Below are positions 1-11,716 of a stretch of DNA of 64,000 nt, piece by piece (position 1 is the stretch's first letter; each line of letters begins with the position of its first letter). The position numbers and the translations under genes are program-made. Under the pieces are notes generated by a model. The model was not told where the DNA came from. It searched no databases and saw nothing but the letters and a program-made list of their open reading frames with translations. Origin of the DNA: Rotaria socialis (lineage: Eukaryota > Rotifera > Eurotatoria > Philodinida > Philodinidae); contig CAJNYU010004477.1 of NCBI GenBank assembly GCA_905331475.1, positions 126,887-190,886 of the forward strand, read 5' to 3'.

Positions 1-3000
1 TGAAAGTGTAAAAAATCGGTCCCAATATGGCCAAAGACGTTTATTTATTGGTGTAAATGATGGTCCAGGCTTTTCAGGACCTATTGCGAACAAGAAAAAT
101 TATTTCTATTTTTACTATTTTTAATACAAACAATCAAGTTCGTCAGCTCCATCTAAACAATGAAAAATGCCATCACATTTTTCACTTATTGTATAACATG
201 ATCCATCATTGCATGTTAATCGATTTCCTGTATCCATACAGAATTTTTCTTCTTCTTCTTCATCAATAACTGTTTCAATATCAGTTAATAGAAAAATACC
301 AGCTGAACGAAATGCACGATAGACATTAGCTGCAATCGATTGCCCAACACGATAAACTTTTTCGGATGGTGTTAAAAAGTTCGAATACCATGTAATATTT
401 GGACTTGGATGAGCAGCTATATCATATTCATACAATTCATTATAAATCTATTAAATTATTAAACAACAAGTAATATTCGATGAACAATAAAATTTATAAT
501 TGAATTATATACTTACGAAAATATTGAAACTTTCGATTGTTAATTTAGTTAGAAATTCAATTTTAAATCAAATTTTAAAAAGAAAGATATATTTTTCTCC
601 TGCAATCTCAGCTTACAACTCAAGATCAGGCTCAACAGCAAACAATCTTGTTTGTGTCTAAGAATAAATTTTACTATGCTAAAGTTTAATTACGTACATC
701 CATTTCAAGGAAATCATTTCCACCATATAATTGATATTGAGCATATTCTGTTCCAGCAAATGCAACTTGTGCTTGTGGTGGACCATAAGCAAGCAGTTCG
801 ACTGTATCGCCAGTTAGATCTTTTCTTTGATTTATTGTTAAATTAAGTACAACTGTATCCGATGTAATGTTCACATGAAAATGAATAACATCAGCAACAA
901 GTTCACCTGTAACATCGACAAAATAGGCAAGAATATGTGCCGATGGAGCCATACGACGTGTTACAGCAACGTAAACTGTTTGTTGGCGTGAATCACGCAT
1001 TTGAATTGTATCTGTATAAACGATACGGCTTGCTGATATGATCTTATAGAAAAACATCAAAAACTAGATTCTAGAAATTTTTGAAGTTCAGAAATATTTT
1101 ACATGATAATGAACTTGTGGACAATGTCGACTGACATTAACTGTAAAAATCATAAAATTATCGATCTAAAAAAAATGATTACATAGAAATATTTCTATTC
1201 GAAAAATAAATCGAATTCGATCATACGCGAGGCTCTAGTGTACTTGTCGTAATTTGAATATAGGTTTGACTTCTTGATCGATAACGAACAGAACGTTGTT
1301 CGATGAATGCTGTTTGAATAAATTCATTATTAACAAATAATTCAGCCTGTCGAGAGACAAAAAAAAAGAAAGATAATCTAAGTTTGTAGAAGAAAAAGAA
1401 TAAAACACAATAGACTTTACTCGAATAGACATATACATTGTTTGATTTTGATTTGGAATAACAAATTCGTGTTTAATAATAGAATCGTCAGGTATTTGAT
1501 AATCAATTGATGCAAGTGATACACCAGTATCAAAATTGGTTTGTACACGTACATAAGTTGTACTACGATCAAAATCAGCAATTCGAAAACGACTTTGATC
1601 ACCATTCAGTACGGCAATCTTCAATAGAAATCAACAGTATTAAAACGAATTATTATTCAGTAACTACAATAGACTACATTAGCTGTATAGGCCATTTGAG
1701 GTTTAAATACACCTGATTGTCTATTAAGAAATTTAATTCGATATTCTGTTTTATAAAATGACGTAAGAAACGATGAATTTGTTGTTTCATTCCATATTGG
1801 ATGATATACGGTTGCTGTAAATATTAATTCACGATTTGTTAAGTCACCAAATTCACGTGTCGCATCTGCCATTGGTATGACAAAGTCTGAACGACCATCA
1901 AACTAATTTTAAAAAAATGTATATTTCTTTTTTTAAATCGTCTATCATCACTTACTCGCTTATATTCATAATCAAGTTTAGGTCCGGGTGCATCCGGTAC
2001 TGGAATAATATTGACTGCCGGTTCAAAACTTTCATCTAGATTTTTCAATCGTACTGTTAATCGTACAAAACCTTGAACACCACGTCCTGTTGTATAGCTA
2101 AATCGTCAAACATAGAATAATGAAGTTTTTATACAGAGTTGAAGAAAATCTTGAGAAAAAAATTCAAAGAAATCTAAGTCGTGTTTCTATTCTAAGCAGT
2201 AATAGAAAAAGTTCGATTAACATCTACTTCAGAATGTTTTTCTTTGATTCATTCTTTTCTAATTAAAATTTAACATACTTTGCAGTAATAATGCCATTGA
2301 TAGTTGGCGATTCAATATTAATAAAAAATGGTAATGATACATTGACTTCAATTTTTTTCTGTACTATAAAGAAAAGCGAAAAAACAACATTTATCAAATA
2401 AAAATTGAAAAAGAAAAGATTATTCTTACAAAAAAAATCAACTAAAAACGTTTTTTCACTCGCTGATTGTTGAGCTTCACAACGGATTGAATAGGTTCCA
2501 AAGGCAATAAATGAAGCAAATTTATAGGATAATTCCACATATCCTTAAAAAATATAAATTATTTTAAAATTATTTTTGTAGAAAACAAATAATAACCCCA
2601 TTTTGTTTGCAAATTAACCCAACGTCTTAAAATATTATTCATTGGACCCTAGAACAACAATAATACGAGAAATCTCTACAGATTTATTTCATATAACTTT
2701 TAACTTACTATAATATAAACATTAACGGTACTAAAATAACCACGTAAATCTGAATAAACTGGAATGCATCGAAAATGAACTATAAATAAACAGAATTATG
2801 ATCAATGATGATATTTTTCTTCGATTTTCAAATCTTTTATTTTCACCTTCTTGATCATGTTTATACATGGGTTTATCTAATTGAATAAAAATTGAAAGAG
2901 ATTTTGCATGAAAAATCACATTTGTTTCATTATAGAATACAACATCACCATCCGGTAATGTTCCTCGAACATATATTGTATAAGAGCCATTCGGGGCATT

Positions 3001-3412
3001 CTGCGGTACTTGAAATATAATTGCTGTTGGAATTCTCGGTATTAGACGTTCTTCATTTGATGCTATTTCATCATTTTGATTGAATAATGAAACGACAACA
3101 TTTGTTATTGCCCATTGTTCATTTAAGATTGTCACCCAAACAGACACAATATCCGAAGGTCTTACTAGTTTAGGACCAACAATCATATAATTCCTTAATA
3201 GAAGAGCGATTAATAGAATGATTTCTATTAAAATTTACATACGATTCAGTTTTACGATGAGCATTTGCTGCAAGTATTCGTCGTGATTCATATAAATATG
3301 ATGGTGGTTGAACGCCATCAGCAAACGGAGATTGTCGACGTACGCGATAAGTTTCATTGAAATTAGTCGAGACTACACAAATATTTAAGCATAGTAAAAG
3401 AAATTTAAGCAT
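1..3412 (-). CDS. Alpha-2-macroglobulin / Mcr-like (thioester-protein family) with LDLa module, 5' part
   Basis: The first exon begins at 3412 with a signal peptide (MLKFLLLCLNICVVS). The next exon reads VGPKLVRPSDIVSVWVTIL, the MG1 start typical of A2M/CD109/TEP proteins, followed by LDKPMYKHDQ, VHFRCIPVYSDLRG and GPMNNILRRWVNLQTK, which are conserved macroglobulin-domain landmarks. About a dozen exons with short introns run leftward. Near 134-240 is an LDL-receptor class A module (CNDGSCYTISEKCDGIFHC...DELDC) after an acidic stretch; an intron at 81-131 (GTTTGT...AG) joins DELDC to PEKPGPSFTP in the last visible exon. An LDLa inserted in an A2M-family protein is known from Drosophila Mcr, so Mcr-like is the best subfamily guess. 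The thioester and receptor-binding domains lie beyond the left edge, so a functional thioester cannot be judged. A splice acceptor AG directly abuts the ATG. Likely role: secreted or surface immune or septate-junction-type protein (family knowledge). Confidence 0.85.
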
Positions 3413-4583
3413 CTAAATGTGAGAAGAAAAAAAATATAAACTATTAATACGATTAGTACTAATATTTTTAGTTGACTCTCTTTAGTTGATTATATATGTA
3501 TATTTATTTATTTATAGCATTAGTAGTATTACCAGTGACCTAACTATGCTGAGAGACAATCGAGCACAAAAGAATCATATATACAATTGTATAAAATCTC
3601 TTATCTCAATGGCCATTCTATGGCGCATACAAGAGAAAAAAAGAATGTGTATTATTTGGATTGATTTATGTTTTGAAAAGAGATAAAACGCTTTCTTTAT
3701 ATGATCTCTACAACTTCATGTCAGTTTAGAATAAAAATCAATGAGCGTAAGTCATCAGAAAATTTTATTGTTGCTTATTCTTTCTCTGACAGCAAAGACA
3801 CAAGGAATAAAAATCGAAGTTTTGTGTTTATGATTAGGTTTTTAAATCAAATCAAATAAACTTTATGATTCGTCAACCTACGTTGTCTAAAAGTTTGAGA
3901 AAGAAAAAACATCTAGCTACGAATTCTCCGATGAGATTGTTTCAAAAGAAAAGAAAAATGATTGCATATCTATGGTGACTTTTCGTTAATAAGCTATTTA
4001 ATTTTCAAGTAAATAATCATTATGAATTTATTTTATCTATATCTGTAACAAAAGTGCACAAATATATGTTTGTGTTAAACGAGAGAGTGAGAGTGCACAA
4101 GGATTAGAAACATTGTCAAGAATGATGAACAACATATCACGTACAGTACAATACTGTCTATTAGAAGAAAGGTACAAGAATCAATTTGTTATTTCGTTTT
4201 GTTACTCATTTAGGATAATTTATTGTTCGTAAATCAGAATTGTTTCTAATAAGCAAACAGAAAACGATTATCCGACATGGCAAAACAGAATAAATTAAAG
4301 CCAGATGTACAGATATCTATAGATGCCTTCATCGTATCTTATTCAGCAATTATTTGTTTGTCCCTGATTCAATGATGATATCCGGTGTAGAATCACGTCT
4401 TATGTATGAGTGACTTTACAATCATGCTTACATAATAATGATGTATTGAAGAATATTGAAAATAAGGAAGTTTTTAATAGGCCTTTCACTGTTAGGTAAT
4501 GTCCATTGTCATAAGATTAATTGAAATGCAGATAAATACATGAGATAATGGTTTGGGAATGCAATTAGATTTATTCTTTTTTT
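3413..4583. other. Intergenic, nothing recognised
   Basis: AT-rich sequence upstream of the macroglobulin gene. No reading frame with recognisable protein features and no clear repeat was seen. The promoter of the minus-strand gene should lie near its left side. Confidence 0.5.
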
Positions 4584-5090
4584 GTGTACTCAAAAAAAAA
4601 ACGAGAGTACACTATAGAATCGGTCAGTGTGTCCGTCCGGTTGTTTACACGATAACTCTTGAAAGGCTGATCAGATTGTCATGAAATGTTGTACACAACA
4701 TTATCTCATCAATATCTCGGTCGAGTTCGAAGATGAAAATAATTCGTCGAGGATTTACTGAGTTACAGCAAGAAATATCATTATTTTCTATGCAAATATT
4801 GACCTATTCCAATTTTTGCAAATCAAAATCTATGTCATGGTAAAAATGAAAACTCAACTATTATATACCATTCGATAGAGAATTTCATGGACTACAAAAT
4901 GATGCTAAATTATAGGGGTAAACATGTTGCATGTGAAATTTCCTAAATGCGTCAGTGTAAAAAAACTACGAAAAATTCACGTATACCGACATTTTGTCTG
5001 TATAATGTGTTTATTTTCCGTACAACTAACGTTATTTTTATGGAGTAGATAGAACTTGTCAAGAGCTCTAAATGATGATATATTATAGAG
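4584..5090. repeat. Interspersed repeat, copy 1
   Basis: Starts with a small perfect hairpin (GTGTACTC at 4584-4591 and GAGTACAC at 4605-4612). From 4643 to 5090 it is nearly identical to 5314-5760. No protein is encoded. It looks like a non-coding transposon-derived or satellite-type repeat. Confidence 0.85.
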
Positions 5091-5111
5091 GAGTTTTCAT
5101 TTTTACCATGN

Positions 5112-5247
5112 CCTGCTGGCTACTTTGGTCCTGGCGGGCGTCAGGGCAAGACAAAAATCAAAATCTCATCCTGTCCTCCAGGACAGGGCAGGACAGGACA
5201 CCAGGACACCAGGACCGCCCTGTCCTGTGCGCGTCTCTGATTCCTTC
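5112..5247. repeat. GC-rich AGGACA/TGTCCT minisatellite block
   Basis: An abruptly GC-rich patch with repeated CAGGACA units and their complement (CCTGTCCT...AGGACAGG), so it can fold into stem-loops. A single undetermined base sits at its left edge (5111). The composition is unlike everything around it, and it lies between two direct copies of the flanking repeat. Open frames across it are low-complexity and not credible genes. Confidence 0.6.
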
Positions 5248-5260
5248 CTTCACATATATA

Positions 5261-5313
5261 TGGGTGTGGGTGTGGCTGTATTTTTAACTCACCCACACCC
5301 ACACCCCACACCC
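5261..5313. repeat. Inverted telomere-like repeats, (GGGTGT)n facing (ACACCC)n
   Basis: TGGGTGTGGGTGTGG at 5261-5275 is period 6 and equals TGTGGG in permuted form. After a short AT-rich spacer, the complementary CCCACA-type repeats occupy 5290-5313. TGTGGG is the telomere unit I recall for bdelloid rotifers. The G-rich strand points at the C-rich block, the orientation expected from end-to-end joining of telomeres. The block is short, so a simple foldback of microsatellite origin is also possible. Confidence 0.55.
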
Positions 5314-5760
5314 GTTTACACGATAACTCTTGAAAGGCTGATCAGATTGTCATGAAATTTTGTACACAGCATTATCTCATCAATATCTCGGTCGAGTTCG
5401 AAGATGAAAATAATTCGTCGAAGATTTACTGAGTTACAGCAAGAAATATCATTGTTTTCTATGCAAATGTTGACCTATTCCAATTTTCGCAAATCAAAAT
5501 TTTTGTCATAGTAAAAATGAAAACTCAACTATTATACACCATTCGATAGAGAATTTCATGGGCTACAAATGATGCTAAATTATAGGGGTAAACATGCTGC
5601 ATGTGAAATCTCCTCAATACTTCAGTGTCAAAAAACTATGAAAAATTCACGTATACCGACATTTTGTCTGTATAATGTGTTTATTTCCTATAGAACTAAC
5701 GTTGTTTTTATGAAGTAGATAGAACTTGTCAAGAGCTCTAAATGATGATATATTATAGAG
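5314..5760. repeat. Interspersed repeat, copy 2
   Basis: Direct-orientation copy of 4643-5090 with a few substitutions and a one-base indel. It starts at GTTTACACG immediately after the telomere-like block, without the leading hairpin of copy 1, and ends at the shared TATTATAGAG. Confidence 0.85.
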
Positions 5761-5898
5761 GTAAATATGGTGCATTTGACGTTTCCTCAATATTGCACTT
5801 CCCAAAAACTATGAAAAACTGATGCATACTGACACTGCTGGTCGATTCTTTCAGACAGTTTGATCAAAATCAATCTGTCGGCAATCATATTTCATTTT

Positions 5899-6065
5899 GT
5901 GTACTCAAAAAACAAAAGTGAGTACACTCTAGATTCGGTCAGTGTGTCCTGCCGTTAACACGATAACTCTTGAAAGCCTCATCCAATTGTCATGAAATTT
6001 TGTACACAGAATGATCTCATCAATATCTCAGTCAAGTTCGAAGATGAGAAGGATGCATCAAGAAA
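5899..6065. repeat. Interspersed repeat, partial diverged copy 3
   Basis: Begins with the same GTGTACTC/GAGTACAC hairpin as copy 1 and continues through the CGGTCAGTGTGTCC and CACGATAACTCTTGAAAG segments before similarity fades near 6065. More diverged than copies 1 and 2, so probably an older insertion of the same family. Confidence 0.75.
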
Positions 6066-6869
6066 TGATTGAGTTATCGAAAAAATTGTCATTATTGACC
6101 AAACTATCCCGGAAGGGGGTACAGGGATTTTTTCAAAAAGCTTTTTTCTCATAATTATTCAAAACATATATAAATTGACTCATTTTTTTCTACAGTACAC
6201 GTAACAATCGGATGCGAATCCGATGTTTCCTCATTTATTTTCAGTAGATGCCATTTCTTTGGCATGAGAAATATGTCTCCTTTCAGATGCAATGGTGAAC
6301 CTTCTTTTTTCAATTGAACACCAGAGAAATCTCAAAGAAACTTCATTGTAATCTTTATGAAAAGCATCATCTGCTATCTCTTTTATTGGCATAAAATATA
6401 AGAACAGACAAGACTTTGTTCAATATAATATTCGCGTTCAAATGAAAGAAAGAGAAAATACACAGAATATTTTGAGGTATATGAAGGACTTGAAATTTTT
6501 AGCGCATGCTTTCGATCGCGGCTTCAATACATATTGAAAATTTCATGTGATTTGATTTTGTTCGACCTAAGATCAACTTCTTAGGAAGTCGAGCCTGGAT
6601 TAATTTTGACGTTAGTAGATCACAGATGTACTCAATATGGATAATAGTAATCATAGGACAAAGTTAATCTTCCATATAGTCGTATGACATATACTATTCT
6701 CTATGTATAACAGGAGATTTCTTTGTTTATCTGTAGTGTGGTTCTCGGAGTAATGCACGATAAACAGAGGAAGAACATGAGAAAAAAGAGAAGGGGAGAG
6801 AGGAAGATAATAGCTATCCAAAACTTCAGTACACGTAGAATATCATCATTTGTCGTATACTGTCATAAC
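6066..6869. other. Intergenic / upstream region
   Basis: AT-rich sequence upstream of the Cys-rich gene. The frame of that gene stays open upstream to 6723, but the extra residues are basic and low-complexity and precede a good signal peptide. I read them as leader or untranslated sequence. Confidence 0.45.
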
Positions 6870-7382
6870 ATGAGAGTACCAATAGTTTTACTGATTATTT
6901 TTCCTCGATATGTATTTGGCATTGTAAATATTATCATAGGTATTCAACAGCCATGCACATCGATGGTCGATTGCCTTTCATCTAATAATTCAAATACTGT
7001 TTGTTATCAAGGTTACTGCGGTTCATGTCGTAATTCAAGTCAATCATGTTCAAGTTCAACGCATTGCTGCGGTGCATCTCGTTGCTTACGTCATCGATGT
7101 ACTGCACTTTATAAAACTGGACAAGCATGTCGTCTTAGTCGGCAGTGTTTGAATATAAATGATTTTTGTATAAATCGAACATGTATACGATGTATTCCAC
7201 TTTGGTCAACTTGTTCAACAGAGCCTCTAGCCACACCTTGTTGTGTAGGCGATGCTGTATGCCGATCTGGTATTTGTCAGCCGGCGAGTACTAATTCGCA
7301 AGTTTGTTTAACTACATTCGATTGCGCTAACGAGCTTGTCTGTCTCGCTGGTACATGTCAAAATCCTTTAGGATATTGTTAA
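6870..7382 (+). CDS. Small secreted cysteine-rich protein
   Basis: Single-exon frame. The in-frame ATG at 6870 is chosen because it is followed directly by a signal peptide (MRVPIVLLIIFPRYVFG); a start at 6723 would bury it behind about 49 basic residues. The 170-residue product has about 25 cysteines in repeated modules of the kind C-x(4-6)-C...CC...C-x-x-x-C, including two CC pairs (THCC, TPCC) and final VCLAGTC. The spacing resembles dickkopf/colipase-like or other disulfide-rich secreted folds, but I do not recognise a specific family. Probably extracellular. Function unknown. Confidence 0.65.
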   Translation: MRVPIVLLIIFPRYVFGIVNIIIGIQQPCTSMVDCLSSNNSNTVCYQGYCGSCRNSSQSCSSSTHCCGASRCLRHRCTALYKTGQACRLSRQCLNINDFCINRTCIRCIPLWSTCSTEPLATPCCVGDAVCRSGICQPASTNSQVCLTTFDCANELVCLAGTCQNPLGYC

Positions 7383-7603
7383 AAGAAAACAACACGCAAA
7401 ATACTACGCATTATTTTTTCGAGTGTATTTTTATTTTTATTTAATTAACGTTAAAAAGTAAAGAATACATATAAAATTATGCAGATAGCATTTATATTTT
7501 ATGAGTATTGTACAAATGTAATAATATCTAGTTGATGACAAAGTTGGTTTTTTTTTGTTACTAAGGTAATTGAAAAGCTTCGACAATATGATTAAGAAAA
7601 AGA

Positions 7604-7634
<31 letters not shown>

Positions 7635-9775
7635 TATACATTTGTATAATTGTCACTTTCAAAATTCTGTAACAGTGTTCGACTTTAACTAAAAATTAAT
7701 AGTACCTTGTACTTTGTATTATAATTAATAAAATTTCCTATACGAATATATTCTTTATTTTTCTTACAATGATCTCATTCAAACAAGCAAACTTATAAAA
7801 AGTATTTGTATAGATCGCTAGAAGTAATGTTCAATACAACATCTGTTAACAACATAGAAAACAAATTATTGTTGGCCATTGAAGAATGATATCGCGTGAT
7901 ATGTACGCAATATGTGTAGGCATATCGTAACTCAATATGTCTGCTTCTGTTATTGCCAGATTTTGTTTTTCTTGACTCATTAGATGGGATTCTTCTTCTT
8001 CTTCTTTGCGAAGTCCAGCGAAAACATTTTCTAACAGATAATTAATCTTTGTTCTTCCTTGTACGCCTATATCGATGACTTGCATGTGTTTCTGCCCTCG
8101 TTTGTACGATATGTATTTTTTCAGTTCAAACAATATACAAAGCCAATATACTGTTGATGGCTATGAAATTTAACATCTACGTATTTTCTTATTTTTTATG
8201 CAGGATCTCATAGAGTTAACAATAGTTTCGGTCGTATGAACTTCATTTCTACACGAAGAGAACTAAGAATGATTTGTTGTGATGAATTACATATTTATCA
8301 CAAATTGTTGAATTGATTTAAAAAAAACAACGGACTGGATAATAGCGATTAACCAGTACCAATACAATATGAACGCCATGAGTAAAAAAAATATTCAGAA
8401 AAATGTATTATTCTTTGCAAGAAGCGGTATCAAATAGTTTGTTTAGTTTTTTATTCAATAAGAAAAATAGAAATAGAGCATAGATTACATGAATCTTGTT
8501 TCATGACCTTCAGCAGTAATAAAAACATCTCAGGTGACCATATCCTCTTCCACTATTTTCATTTTATGACAAAAACAGAATTATCATCTCGGGTTTCGCT
8601 CTTTCATACCGTTTCTTGTACTGTTCTCGTCGACTTGAACTGAAAAGAATGCATGCTAGAACCATCATCAATGTAGATACATTTTTTTTCATTGAAGCAT
8701 TATGTATTTTTCGTCGATGATTATTAAATGCACTTCCTACTGAACCTCAACTGTTACTATTGATTTTGTTATGTCATACGAATAAGATTGACCACTTATC
8801 GTTTGAAAGGTTATAAAAAGTGGTGTCATATATCAATCGAGTTACTCAATGATCCAAAAATCTGTTTTTAAGAAGCTATAATCTATCAAGTTGATGTCCA
8901 CTCGATTCTTATCGTGCACACCAGGCAAAGTCAATGTTAAAGTTAAATCAATACAGTAATTATAATTAATTTTGCATAGCTACTAATAAGATTGATCTTT
9001 TATCCATAGAGATATCAGTAATTTCCAATGAGCAGGAAACGTTGAAAATTTATTTTTATTAAATTTTCGAAATCGAAGAGTTTCGCTCTGTAAGACTCTA
9101 ATATACATTTAGTAAAATCTTTCTATAGTGATCATCCTTAGGATTTTTCAGAAGTGTCCACTATGGGAGGTTCTACTGTACAATTTTTTTTGTAGGCACA
9201 ATGTGATTATCTTCATGAGTTGTTTGTTATTTTTTTTTTCGTCAACATTAGACGACACATGTTCGGCATCATTCCATCTTTATGTTACATAAAATTATAA
9301 AACCAAAATGATTGCTATATTTAAAGATGGCGACAGAAACGAAATGCTTTTCGTTCAAAAATTAAATTATTATACATATTCAGTCAAAAAGAACTATGCC
9401 ATTCGATTGAAAGGAAAAAATTTGAACTTGTCTGCCTCTCAATGATTGATAAGAAGTTGTAGGAAAATAGTACAGTATAGTTAAAGTGTGTATGTGTATT
9501 GATGAAAGCGTGAGTCATATAGGTTTCAAAATATACCAATAATGATGACGCATGCATATAGATACAACTGTGGCGACATCCATTTGTATAAATAATAATC
9601 GAAGGAAGAATTTGTACGTTCACAATGTCTGATTTCCAACAACACATACCCGCGTGCATTGAATCATCGAATACGAAATTTCACTCATTAGTCGTTTTTT
9701 TTCTTCTTTCAGATACAGTGCACATATATACATAATTCCTTACTTCTAAACAGATTTCAGTAATTTTTTAAAACA
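7383..9775. other. Intergenic, microsatellite and no recognisable gene
   Basis: Contains an (AT)n run at about 7609-7637. A 95-codon minus-strand frame at 7846-8133 starts only at a non-ATG codon and has no recognisable domain. A pyrimidine tract ending in AG at 9711-9712 lies upstream of ARL8 and may be its leader acceptor. Confidence 0.5.
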
Positions 9776-10623
9776 ATGTTTGCCTTTGTACAACGTGTTC
9801 TCGATTGGTTTAAAAGCTTATTTTGGAAAGAAGAGATGGAATTAACTCTCGTTGGTTTACAAAATTCTGGAAAAACAACGTTTGTTAATTTAATAGCTTC
9901 GGGTCAATATTCTGAAGATATGATACCAACTGTAGGCTTTACGATGAGAAAAATTACGAAAGGAAACGTCATCATCAAAGTAAATAAATTAAGAATTTTT
10001 TTCAAGATATTTTAATTCAGGAATCATTTTTCTATTTACCAGATTTGGGATATTGGTATGCATTTAAGTTAAATGAATTTGATTTCAAATTAAAAATTTG
10101 TTTTTTCTATAGGTGGCCAACCTCGTTTTCGTGGTATGTGGGAACGCTATTGCCGTGGTGTGAATGCTATTGTGTATGTATATTGAATGACTCTTCGTTA
10201 TATTAATTCTGTTTTTTTTTTTTGTTGAATTAGATTTATGGTTGATGCAGCTGATCATGAAAAACTCGATGCAGCAAAACAAGAATTTAGTAATTTACTT
10301 GAAAAACCTCAACTTCAAGGTATTCCCGTTCTTGTACTTGGCAATAAACGTGATTCACCCAACGCACTTGAAGTGCAAGACCTTATTCAAAGATTGTAAG
10401 TTGCTAATGAATATCTGCAAAATGAATCATATTTATTTTTTTATATAGAGATCTTTCTCCAATAAAAGACCGTGAAATTTGTTGCTATTCGATATCATGT
10501 AAAGAAAAAGAAAATATTGGTGAGTCACAAAAAATTATTGTAAAAAAAGAATATCTTCTTACGTATTTAGATATTACACTTCAATGGCTTATTCAACATT
10601 CGAAAGCAAATAGTCGTTCATAA
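9776..10623 (+). CDS. ARL8: ADP-ribosylation factor-like GTPase 8 (lysosome positioning)
   Basis: Six exons give about 187 residues, the usual ARL8 length. The N-terminus [20 protein letters not shown] is the ARL8-specific amphipathic helix, which is acetylated rather than myristoylated in the family. Nucleotide-binding motifs are complete: P-loop GLQNSGKTT, switch [24 protein letters not shown] and the SCKEK box. The C-terminus [12 protein letters not shown] is diagnostic. In animals ARL8 recruits kinesin and HOPS to lysosomes. Introns are tiny: exon 1 ends at 9979 and the 13-base exon 2 is at 10043-10055. SEM1 follows 333 bp downstream on the same strand. Confidence 0.97.
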
Positions 10624-10956
10624 ATATTCACAGTCAATAATTTAAAAATAAAACTTTATTTTCAACGATAAGAATTATCTATTTATTTTTCTTGTCTTGC
10701 TGCCATAAATTTAAAAATTCATTTCTATTTTGTATAAAAACAAAAAATGAACCGTGCGCTGATGACCTGCATTTGCATCTTTTTTTCTGTTGTCACTGTT
10801 GTCTGTATTGTTATTTTCGACTATTCATTGATATATTTTATCCTTAGATTCTAATTGATTACGAGGAAAAACTAATGAGAGAATTACATATATATCAATA
10901 TAAATATAAATATAAATACAAATAGAATTGTTTTAATTCATTGTTTTCTATTTAAG

Positions 10957-11262
10957 ATGAGTACTCAACAAAATCAAAATGGTAATAAAAAAAGCGACGA
11001 GAATAAAGATAAGGCAGCAACTGGAAAAGATGATGCAGCAGCGAAAGATAAAAAGTTAGATATAACAAGTTTAGAAGAAGATGATGAATTTGAAGAATTT
11101 CCAGTTGAAGAATGGTCCCACGACGATTTGGACAGTGAAGATAAACGTCTATGGGAAGAACATTGGGATGATGATGTGGCTGAAACACCATTAGTTGAAC
11201 AACTTAAACAAGAACTCAATAAACAAGGTTTACTCAAAACACCAACGACAACGGCTAAATAA
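10957..11262 (+). CDS. SEM1: 26S proteasome lid subunit SEM1/DSS1
   Basis: Single exon, 101 residues. The family signature is present: LEEDDEFEEFPVEEW followed by a second acidic-aromatic box, LWEEHWDDD, and a C-terminal helix LVEQLKQEL. These acidic/Trp boxes bind BRCA2-type OB folds and other partners, and the protein is part of the proteasome lid and TREX-2. The N-terminal 40 residues are a Lys/Asp/Asn-rich disordered extension, longer than in human SEM1 (about 70 residues). A splice-acceptor-like TATTTAAG abuts the ATG. Confidence 0.95.
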   Translation: MSTQQNQNGNKKSDENKDKAATGKDDAAAKDKKLDITSLEEDDEFEEFPVEEWSHDDLDSEDKRLWEEHWDDDVAETPLVEQLKQELNKQGLLKTPTTTAK

Positions 11263-11677
11263 TTTTTATGATCTAGGACTATTCATTTGGTTGTTGACTG
11301 TTTTCTTTTTCTTATTAAGTAAAAAGACCAATAAAACAAACTTCTTTTATTTCACAGTTAATCTGATGGATTTTTTAAACAAATCAAGAGAAGTCAAATC
11401 TTTCCTTCTTCTTCTAGATCGTGGATTTCGTTTTATTTTCGAATAGAATTCGTATGAATCGCTATGTATCTATCTAAAATAATCTCATACTTAATTTTTC
11501 TGTAATATTGCTAGATCTATACTATCAAAACATCTAACTGCTGAATTGAACAGTTAAGTTAATGCTTAGCTTTATTAATCTAGATTTAACTTAAAGAAAA
11601 AGCTAAAATTATGGATACATTAATATTCTATAGCATGTATACAATGTTAGTACAAATCTTACAGGCGTGGCTTGTAC

Positions 11678-11716
<39 letters not shown>

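Noticed and set aside
5072..5355. Short frames across the minisatellite and telomere-like block
   Set aside because: They translate simple repeats and an undetermined base, with no conserved protein features.
7846..8133. 95-codon minus-strand frame with a Glu run
   Set aside because: It opens at TTG rather than ATG, has no recognisable domain and no supporting exons. Possible but unsupported.
10957..11262. Antisense frames over SEM1
   Set aside because: They mirror the acidic SEM1 codons; the sense frame matches the family throughout.
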